Positions 55,242 through 64,000 of a DNA stretch of 64,000 nucleotides are shown here, one piece after another; the first letter of the stretch is position 1; every line of letters begins with the position of its first letter. Position numbers and translations under genes: made by a program. Origin of the DNA: Acanthacorydalis orientalis (lineage: Eukaryota; Arthropoda; Insecta; Megaloptera; Corydalidae); the NCBI GenBank assembly GCA_034766995.1, contig CM068323.1, positions 2,426,752 to 2,490,751 of the forward strand, given 5' to 3'. The notes beneath the pieces were generated by a model that had not been told where the DNA came from, searched no databases, and saw nothing but the letters and a program-made list of their open reading frames with translations.

Positions 55242-57397
55242 AATTATTGTTATGTTTGTTATAAATAAAAACAAATTATCCTTAAACAAGACTTGATAAT
55301 TATTTTATTCTCTATTTTGACTTCCAATGACAATGGAGAAACTACTATCTCAAATAATTCTCGAAGTACCCGACAAACTCGAGTTGAATAGCCGCACGTC
55401 GAAATCCTACTACGACAAGAAGACGAGAAATCTCCCAGAGCTCGTGATCGATCAACCAGTGACGGTGCAAATTCACCCGGACGTCGACAAAACGTGGGAA
55501 AAAGGAAAAATAGTGAACAAATTCAGTCGCAGAGACTATGTAATTAATGTCAAGGGAACAATTTACAGACGCAACTTAGTTCATATTCGACCTACGACAA
55601 AGTTTTCTCAACGCCTAGAGCCTCTGTGAATTCAGTCATCCACAACAGACTCATTGTCTTTGTTTCAACGACAAAGTCTATTATCTAGTCCACGGGCAAC
55701 TCCTGCGATTCAGCGGGTCGACCCTTCTACCAAACGTGAATGGGAAATGAAGATCAATCGGTGTCCGATCAAACTAGACACCATCGGTGAGAATATTTCA
55801 CAGAATTCAAGTTCATCTTCAGTCGAGGTCATTCTTCAAGGTCATCTGAGTTCGAGAGCTTTCTCGACGGCCGAAATCCGTGCTCTCGAGATAACTACTG
55901 CCATACGGGTTTCTGAAATCAACTACCGCACCTCCACCAGGAAACCTGTTCCAAGGATCTCGACCTCCAACTTGCACCATGCCACCAGCAAGGAAGTTCC
56001 ACCTGCGACGAGGCTCTGTTCGTTCTGCAGTCAGGACCACCGTAAATATAGCTGTCCTGTGATGCGTAAACTCCCCGTAGAGGAGAGGTTAACCCTGGCC
56101 CGGAGGCATGCTCTATTCCACAACTGTCTCGGCGCGCTCCCACGCAAAAAATGTTTATCAAAGAAGAAGTGTGTCCATTGCAACAGGCAGCACAACACTC
56201 TGTTGCACGCTGATAATTCATCATCCAAGAAGTCCACATTGTCTATGTCGTCAGACGTCTGTCCGAATGCTGGATACACAAGTCCTCAGGAGATCCAGAG
56301 TCTCCTAGTGAGGGGCCTTATTGCTGATCAGATTGTGATTCTAGCCACAGCCTTGGTGACAGTAGTGGCCCCTACAGGTGCCGCAATGATGACTCGAGCC
56401 CCCCTCGACTGCGGGTCTGAGGCCTCGTTCGTCTCCGGTCGACTGGCGCAGATGCTTAATCTTCCGGTCATCAAGCCGAAGGCTCGTCTAAGCGTCATTG
56501 GTGGAGTCACAGCCTCCACAGCCCAGAAGAAGGCTGTCTTTCGGATCCGTTCTCGTGTTGACTCACGATTTGACCTCGACGTAGAAGCTTTCGTACTCTC
56601 GCAGCTGACAAACAAGATTCCGAGTCAGCTTGTACACGATGTCGAGGCTACCCGTATGGCTGGGTTGGGGCTCGGCGATCCATACTATTGGAAACCGGAG
56701 CACGCCGGGATGATTCTCGGTGCGGACGTTTATTTCCAACTATTGCGACCAGGAGTTCAAAAGATTCCCTCAACTACGTCAGTATTGTCTATTCTTCCGA
56801 AGACCAGGTGCGATTCTCCTGTATTGTCTATTCTTCTGGAGACCAGGTGCGATTCTGCAGTATTGTCTATAATGCCGGAGACCAGGTGCGATTCTCCAGT
56901 ATTGTCTATTCTTCCGGAGACCAGGTGCGATTCTCCAGTATTGTCTATTCTTCCGGAGACCAGGTGCGATTCTCCAGTATTGTCTATTCTTCCAGAGACC
57001 ATCCGATTCTCCAGTATTGTCTATTCTTCCGGAGACCAGATGCAAATCTCCAGTATTGTCTATTCTTCCGGAGACCAGGTGCGATTCTTCAGTATTGTCT
57101 ATTCTTCCAGAGACCAGGTGCGATTCTCCAGTATTGTCTATTCTTCCGGAGACCAGGTGCGATTCTTTTGAACTTGATATATTACAGGACATGTCGGCTG
57201 AGACACTTATCGCCACGTGCAAACGAAATTTCAGTAGACACGGCATTCCCACGAGACTACGCAGCGATAATGGAACCAATTTCGAAAATCAGCTAATGGA
57301 GAAACTTGCTCGTAATTGGGCATTCACGATTGTGACTTCTGCACCAAAACACCAGCGTGGGAATGTAAAGCAGAATCCGCAGTCAAAATTGCCAAGA
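55242..57397 (+). repeat. Unit 17, type A, 10 minisatellite copies
   Basis: Array 56780-57167 with one 37-bp variant. Integrase C-terminus 55327-55629. Confidence 0.9.
55654..57171 (+). pseudogene. BEL gag-protease frame into minisatellite, unit 17
   Basis: 505 codons. Early repeats include the IMPETRCD variant also seen in units 6 and 12. Ends RFF-stop. Confidence 0.8.
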
Positions 57398-58966
57398 AAT
57401 TATTGTTATGTTTGTTATAAATAAAAACAAATTATCCTTAAACAAGACTTGATAATTATTTTATTCTCTATTTTGACTTCCAATGACAATGGAGAAACTA
57501 CTATCTCAAATAATTCTCGAAGTACCCGACAAACTCGAGTTGAATAGCCGCACGTCGAAATCCTACTACGACAAGAAGACGAGAAATCTCCCAGAGCTCG
57601 TGATCGATCAACCAGTGACGGTGCAAATTCACCCGGACGTCGACAAAACGTGGGAAAAAGGAAAAATAGTGAACAAATTCAGTCGCAGAGACTATGTAAT
57701 TAATGTCAAGGGAACAATTTACAGACGCAACTTAGTTCATATTCGACCTACGACAAAGTTTTCTCAACGCCTAGAGCCTCTGTGAATTCAGTCATCCACA
57801 ACAGACTCATTGTCTTTGTTTCAACGACAAAGTCTATTATCTAGTCCACGGGCAACTCCTGAGATTCACCACAAGAATCAAGTCTCGAAATCAATGAACG
57901 AATCTCCGAACACGACGTAACCAGTTACACAACAGGGAACTTCAATTGCTGTTTCAAAATCAGAATCGACGCATCCATCAAAGAACTCGATCAAAGAACT
58001 CTATCAAAGAACTCTATCAAAGAACTCTATCAAAGAACTCTATCAAAGAACTCTATCAAAGAACTCTATCAAAGAACTCTATCAAAGAACTCTATCAAAG
58101 AACTCTATCAAAGAACTCTATCAAAGAACTCTATCAAAGAACTCTATCAAAGAACTCTATCAAAGAACTCTATCAAAGAACTCTATCAAAGAAGCGTTCA
58201 AAACTTCGAGGAAAATTTAACGACTTTATTATGAAGTAATAATTTAAACGAAAAAGGAGAGGATGTTACGTTATCATACGTACTAGTGAGAGAAGGGTCA
58301 CCAATGCAACCGGCGTTGTTGAAAACATCAGACGGGGAGTTTGATCAGGGGCGTAGCACGAAATAGACAGAAATTGAAATTAAAATAGTGGAGTGATTAG
58401 AAACAATCCATCTTGAAACACTATAACCAATAATGAGTAAACAAATAACAGAATCAATACAAACAGAAGAAATATTGATCACAAGCCCAGCCAATTCTCA
58501 ACCAGAATCCAGATGTGCTGGTACTCAATCTACATCTACATATGAACACGGTCGTATTACTCCACGATCGAAGAGGAAAAGGAAAGCTGTATCTGCTTCT
58601 GACCGAGCATTGAGAATAGTAGAAGAACGCCTAGCTCCAATACAAGAAGATAAATTTGACATTTTTGGTAAAAATGTGGCCGCTAAACTTCGCACACTGC
58701 AGAACGAGCAACGCATTCATGCAGAGAAGCTCATTAATGACGCATTATATGAAGCAGAACCAAACAACTTAAGTAGAGATTGTCATATATCTCTCAGTGC
58801 GGTCCAACAATGATCACCTAAATCTATGCAGCAAGAAATTTTAAAGGCAAATAGGGATAAAGTATATCTAATTTTATAAAAGAATATCTAATTTGTTCCT
58901 TTCTGTATTGCATGTACGCACTAAGCTTTTCAGAAGCGTCTGTTAAGGATAATTATTATATATAAA
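57398..58966 (+). repeat. Unit 18, type B, 16 copies of the 13-bp repeat
   Basis: 13-bp array 57977-58184. Integrase C-terminus 57483-57785. The copy number (16, like 10 in unit 1) directs the frame into KRSKLRGKFNDFIMK. Confidence 0.9.
58433..58813 (+). CDS. BESS/MADF-like C-terminal ORF, unit 18
   Basis: 126 codons, the common form. The leader has CTATAACC rather than CTAAAACC, shared with unit 19. Confidence 0.5.
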   Translation: MSKQITESIQTEEILITSPANSQPESRCAGTQSTSTYEHGRITPRSKRKRKAVSASDRALRIVEERLAPIQEDKFDIFGKNVAAKLRTLQNEQRIHAEKLINDALYEAEPNNLSRDCHISLSAVQQ

Positions 58967-60392
58967 AATTATTGTTATGTTTGTTATAAATAAAAACAAA
59001 TTATCCTTAAACAAGACTTGATAATTATTTTATTCTCTATTTTGACTTCCAATGACAATGGAGAAACTACTATCTCAAATAATTCTCGAAGTACCCGACA
59101 AACTCGAGTTGAATAGCCGCACGTCGAAATCCTACTATGACAAGAAGACGAGAAATCTCCCAGAGCTCGTGATCGATCAACCAGTGACGGTGCAAATTCA
59201 CCCGGACGTCGACAAAACATGGGAAAAAGGAAAAATAGTGAACAAATTCAGTCGCAGAGACTATGTAGTTAATGTCAAGGGAACAATTTACAGACGCAAC
59301 TTAGTTCATATTCGACCTACGACAAAGTTTTCTCAACGCCTAGAGCCTCTGTGAATTCAGTCATCCACAACAGACTCATTGTCTTTGTTTCAACGACAAA
59401 GTCTATTATCTAGTCCACGGGAAACTCCTGAGATTCACCACAAGAATCAAGTCTCGAAATCAATGAACGAATCTCCGAACACGACGTAAGCATTTACACA
59501 ACAGGGAACTTCAATTGCTGTTTCAAAATCAGAATCGACGCATCCATCAAAGAACTCGATCAAAGAACTCTATCAAAGAACTCTATCAAAGAACTCTATC
59601 AAAGAACTCTATCAAAGAAGCGTTCAAAACTTCGAGGAAAATTTAACGACTTTATTATGAAGTAATAATTTAAACGAAAAAGGAGAGGATGTTACGTTAT
59701 CATACGTACTAGTGAGAGAAGGGTCACCAATGCAACCGGCGTTGTTGAAAACATCAGACGGGGAGTTTGATCAGGGGCGTAGCACGAAATAGACAGAAAT
59801 TGAAATTAAAATAGTGGAGTGATTAGAAACAATCCATCTTGAAACACTATAACCAATAATGAGTAAACAAATAACAGAATCAATACAAACAGAAGAAATA
59901 TTGATCACAAGCCCAGCCAATTCTCAACCAGAATCCAGATGTGCTGGTACTCAATCTACATCTACATATGAACACGGTCGTATTACTCCACGATCGAAGA
60001 GGAAAAGGAAAGCTGTATCTGCTTCTGACCGAGCATTGAGAATAGTAGAAGAACGCCTAGCTCCAATACAAGAAGATAAATTTGACATTTTTGGTAAAAA
60101 TGTGGCCGCTAAACTTCGCACACTGCAGAACGAGCAACGCATTCATGCAGAGAAGCTCATTAATGACGCATTATATGAAGCAGAACCAAACAACTTAAGT
60201 AGAGATTGTCATATATCTCTCAGTGCGGTCCAACAATGATCACCTAAATCTATGCAGCAAGAAATTTTAAAGGCAAATAGGGATAAAGTATATCTAATTT
60301 TATAAAAGAATATCTAATTTGTTCCTTTCTGTATTGCATGTACGCACTAAGCTTTTCAGAAGCGTCTGTTAAGGATAATTATTATATATAAA
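58967..60392 (+). repeat. Unit 19, type B, 5 copies of the 13-bp repeat
   Basis: 13-bp array 59546-59610. Integrase C-terminus 59052-59354 with the private change DYVVNV. Counterpart of unit 13. Confidence 0.9.
59859..60239 (+). CDS. BESS/MADF-like C-terminal ORF, unit 19
   Basis: 126 codons, the common form. Confidence 0.5.
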   Translation: MSKQITESIQTEEILITSPANSQPESRCAGTQSTSTYEHGRITPRSKRKRKAVSASDRALRIVEERLAPIQEDKFDIFGKNVAAKLRTLQNEQRIHAEKLINDALYEAEPNNLSRDCHISLSAVQQ

Positions 60393-62548
60393 AATTATTG
60401 TTATGTTTGTTATAAATAAAAACAAATTATCCTTAAACAAGACTTGATAATTATTTTATTCTCTATTTTGACTTCCAATGACAATGGAGAAACTACTATC
60501 TCAAATAATTCTCGAAGTACCCGACAAACTCGAGTTGAATAGCCGCACGTCGAAATCCTACTATGACAAGAAGACGAGAAATCTCCCAGAGCTCGTGATC
60601 GATCAACCAGTGACGGTGCAAATTCACCCGGACGTCGACAAAACGTGGGAAAAAGGAAAAATAGTGAACAAGTTCAGTGACAGAGACTATGTAATTAATG
60701 TCAAGGGAACAATTTACAGACGCAACTTAGTTCATATTCGACCTACGACAAAGTTTTCTCAACGCCTAGAGCCTCTGTGAATTCAGTCATCCACAACAGA
60801 CTCATTGTCTTTGTTTCAACGACAAAGTCTATTATCTAGTCCACGGGCAACTCCTGCGATTCAGCGGGTCGACCCTTCTACCAAACGTGAATGGGAAATG
60901 AAGATCAATCGGTGTCCGATCAAACTAGACACCATCGGTGAGAATATTTCACAGAATTCAAGTTCATCTTCAGTCGAGGTCATTCTTCAAGGTCATCTGA
61001 GTTCGAGAGCTTTCTCGACGGCCGAAATCCGTGCTCTCGAGATAACTACTGCCATACGGGTTTCTGAAATCAACTACCGCACCTCCACCAGGAAACCTGT
61101 TCCAAGGATCTCGACCTCCAACTTGCACCATGCCACCAGCAAGGAAGTTCCACCTGCGACGAGGCTCTGTTCGTTCTGCAGTCAGGACCACCGTAAATAT
61201 AGCTGTCCTGTGATGCGTAAACTCCCCGTAGAGGAGAGGTTAACCCTGGCCCGGAGGCATGCTCTATTCCACAACTGTCTCGGCGCGCTCCCACGCAAAA
61301 AATGTTTATCAAAGAAGAAGTGTGTCCATTGCAACAGGCAGCACAACACTCTGTTGCACGCTGATAATTCATCATCCAAGAAGTCCACATTGTCTATGTC
61401 GTCAGACGTCTGTCCGAATGCTGGATACACAAGTCCTCAGGAGATCCAGAGTCTCCTAGTGAGGGGCCTTATTGCTGATCAGATTGTGATTCTAGCCACA
61501 GCCTTGGTGACAGTAGTGGCCCCTACAGGTGCCGCAATGATGACTCGAGCCCCCCTCGACTGCGGGTCTGAGGCCTCGTTCGTCTCCGGTCGACTGGCGC
61601 AGATGCTTAATCTTCCGGTCATCAAGCCGAAGGCTCGTCTAAGCGTCATTGGTGGAGTCACAGCCTCCACAGCCCAGAAGAAGGCTGTCTTTCGGATCCG
61701 TTCTCGTGTTGACTCACGATTTGACCTCGACGTAGAAGCTTTCGTACTCTCGCAGCTGACAAACAAGATTCCGAGTCAGCTTGTACACGATGTCGAGGCT
61801 ACCCGTATGGCTGGGTTGGGGCTCGGCGATCCATACTATTGGAAACCGGAGCACGCCGGGATGATTCTCGGTGCGGACGTTTATTTCCAACTATTGCGAC
61901 CAGGAGTTCAAAAGATTCCCTCAACTACGTCAGTATTGTCTATTCTTCCGAAGACCAGGTGCGATTCTCCAGTATTGTCTATTCTTCCGGAGACCAGGTG
62001 CGATTCTCCAGTATTGTCTATTCTTCCGGAGACCAGGTGCGATTCTCCAGTATTGTCTATTGTTCCGGAGAACAAGTGCGATTCTCCAGTATTGTCTATT
62101 CTTCCGGAGACCAGGTGCGATTCTCCAGTATTGTCTATTCTTCCAGAGACCATCCGATTCTCCAGTATTGTCTATTCTTCCGGAGACCAGATGCAAATCT
62201 CCAGTATTGTCTATTCTTCCGGAGACCAGGTGCGATTCTTCAGTATTGTCTATTCTTCCAGAGACCAGGTGCGATTCTCCAGTATTGTCTATTCTTCCGG
62301 AGACCAGGTGCGATTCTTTTGAACTTGATATATTACAGGACATGTCGGCTGAGACACTTATCGCCACGTGCAAACGAAATTTCAGTAGACACGGCATTCC
62401 CACGAGACTACGCAGCGATAATGGAACCAATTTCGAAAATCAGCTAATGGAGAAACTTGCTCGTAATTGGGCATTCACGATTGTGACTTCTGCACCAAAA
62501 CACCAGCGTGGGAATGTAAAGCAGAATCCGCAGTCAAAATTGCCAAGA
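60393..62548 (+). repeat. Unit 20, type A, 10 minisatellite copies
   Basis: Array 61931-62318. Integrase C-terminus 60478-60780 (FSDRDY). Same length as unit 14, 11,096 bp upstream. Confidence 0.9.
60805..62322 (+). pseudogene. BEL gag-protease frame into minisatellite, unit 20
   Basis: 505 codons. Protein sequence appears identical to the unit 14 frame. Confidence 0.8.
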
Positions 62549-64000
62549 AATTATTGTTATGTTTGTTATAAATAAAAACAAATTATCCTTAAACAAGACT
62601 TGATAATTATTTTATTCTCTATTTTGACTTCCAATGACAATGGAGAAACTACTATCTCAAATAATTCTCGAAGTACCCGACAAACTCGAGTTGAATAGCC
62701 GCACGTCGAAATCCTACTACGACAAGAAGACGAGAAATCTCCCAGAGCTCGTGATCGATCAACCAGTGACGGTGCAAATTCACCCGGACGTCGACAAAAC
62801 GTGGGAAAAAGGAAAAATAGTGAACAAATTCAGTCGCAGAGACTATGTAATTAATGTCAAGGGAACAATTTACAGACGCAACTTAGTTCATATTCGACAT
62901 ACGACAAAGTTTTCTCAACGCCTAGAGCCTCTGTGAATTCAGTCATCCACAACAGACTCATTGTCTTTGTTTCAACAACAAAGTCTATTATCTAGTCCAC
63001 GGGCAACTCCTGCGATTCACCACAAGAATCAAGTCTCGAAATCAATGAACGAATCTCCGAACACGACGTAACCAGTTACACAACAGGGAACTTCAATTGC
63101 TGTTTCAAAATCAGAATCGACGCATCCATCAAAGAACTCGATCAAAGAACTCGATCAAAGAACTCTATCAAAGAACTCTATCAAAGAACTCTATCAAAGA
63201 ACTCTATCAAAGAACTCTATCAAAGAACTCTATCAAACAACTCTATCAAAGAACTCTATCAAAGAACTCTATCAAAGAACTCTATCAAAGAACTCTATCA
63301 AAGAACTCTATCAAAGAACTCTATCAAAGAACTCTATCAAAGAACTCTATCAAAGAACTCTATCAAAGAAGCGTTCAAAACTTCGAGGAAAATTTAACGA
63401 CTTTATTATGAAGTAATAATTTAAACGAAAAAGGAGAGGATGTTACGTTATCATACGTACTAGTGAGAGAAGGGTCACCAATGCAACCGGCGTTGTTGAA
63501 AACATCAGACGGGGAGTTTGATCAGGGGCGTAGCACGAAATAGACAGAAATTGAAATTAAAATAGTGGAGTGATTAGAAACAATCCATCTTGAAACACTA
63601 AAACCAATAATGAGTAAACAAATAACAGAATCAATACAAACAGAAGAAATATTGATCACAAGCCCAGCCAATTCTCAACCAGAATCCAGATGTGCTGGTA
63701 CTCAATCTACATCTACATATGAACACGGTCGTATTACTCCACGATCGAAGAGGAAAAGGAAAGCTGTATCTGCTTCTGACCGAGCATTGAGAATAGTAGA
63801 AGAACGCCTAGCTCCAATACAAGAAGATAAATTTGACATTTTTGGTAAAAATGTGGCCGCTAAACTTCGCACACTGCAGAACGAGCAACGCATTCATGCA
63901 GAGAAGCTCATTAATGACGCATTATATGAAGCAGAACTTAACAACTTAAGTAGAGATTGTCATATATCTCTCAGTGCGGTCCAACAATGATCACCTAAAT
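62549..64000 (+). repeat. Unit 21, type B, 18 copies of the 13-bp repeat, cut by window end
   Basis: 13-bp array 63128-63361, the longest, with one CAAACAACTC variant. Integrase C-terminus 62634-62936 with IRHTTKF. Counterpart of unit 15, three 13-bp copies longer. Confidence 0.9.
63610..63990 (+). CDS. BESS/MADF-like C-terminal ORF, unit 21
   Basis: 126 codons with AELNNL, the form of units 4 and 10, although the surrounding unit matches unit 15. This suggests exchange between B units. Confidence 0.5.
   Translation: MSKQITESIQTEEILITSPANSQPESRCAGTQSTSTYEHGRITPRSKRKRKAVSASDRALRIVEERLAPIQEDKFDIFGKNVAAKLRTLQNEQRIHAEKLINDALYEAELNNLSRDCHISLSAVQQ

Larger units (their letters stand above)
19963..64000. 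repeat. Composite retroelement-derived macrosatellite
   Basis: At least 44 kb of tandem units made from gypsy integrase, BEL/Pao gag-protease, two minisatellites and a BESS-like ORF. An inverted block (19963-21964) is followed by a partial unit and 21 direct units. Type A and type B units share the first ~430 bp. Length differences among A units are explained fully by 39-bp repeat number and 37-bp variants; those among B units mostly by 13-bp repeat number. The array continues beyond the window. Confidence 0.93.

Overview
The window is eukaryotic, most likely insect, possibly hymenopteran. The evidence is indirect: an RTE-type LINE, a mariner, a spliced THAP/P-element-like transposon, Ty3/gypsy and BEL/Pao sequences, AT-rich satellite DNA and CpG-rich single-copy stretches. 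No single-copy host protein gene can be supported. Almost everything recognisable is a transposable element or a tandem repeat.

Layout. 1-2300: CpG-rich DNA with no supportable gene. 2777-5973: a near-complete RTE-clade LINE on the minus strand, with TA microsatellites on both sides. 6269-7527: GC-rich DNA bounded by two diverged ~175-bp direct repeats. 7602-18030: a P-element/THAP9-like transposon on the minus strand with 23-bp terminal inverted repeats. Six transposase exons can be followed in frame; the only coding break seen is one TAA codon. Two later elements sit inside its introns: a mariner (10846-12138, intact 349-aa transposase, 30-bp identical inverted repeats, TA target duplication) and a CsRn1-like gypsy (12473-17237, tRNA-Trp primer site, CHCC Gag, a well-formed -1 frameshift signal, and a frameshifted pol). 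18511-19962: nine AT-rich ~171-bp satellite monomers, the later ones arranged as ~343-bp dimers.

19963-64000: a macrosatellite built from retroelement pieces, running off the window end. It starts with a short inverted block holding a 100-N gap, flips orientation at about 21964, and continues as 21 head-to-tail units. Two unit types share a ~430-bp start (5' spacer plus a gypsy-type integrase C-terminus). Type A (2.1-4.0 kb) continues into BEL/Pao gag and protease, then a 39-bp minisatellite (8 to 58 copies), then a gypsy integrase core fragment. Type B (1.4-1.6 kb) continues into a gypsy 3' tail with a 13-bp minisatellite (4 to 18 copies), a polypurine tract with an LTR-like start, and a 126-aa ORF resembling the C-terminus of MADF/BESS proteins. 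Unit order is B A A B A A B B A B A A B A B A A B B A B. Two larger duplications, with periods of 11,810 and 11,096 bp, are superimposed on it.

How the parts interact. The 39-bp unit is 13 codons and is open in five of six frames. The 13-bp unit passes through all three frames. Repeat number and 2-bp-short variants therefore decide which downstream frame an open frame reaches. The long ORFs in this region are products of that arithmetic rather than evidence for genes. The BESS-like ORF, kept open in all ten type B copies, is the best candidate for something encoded in the array.
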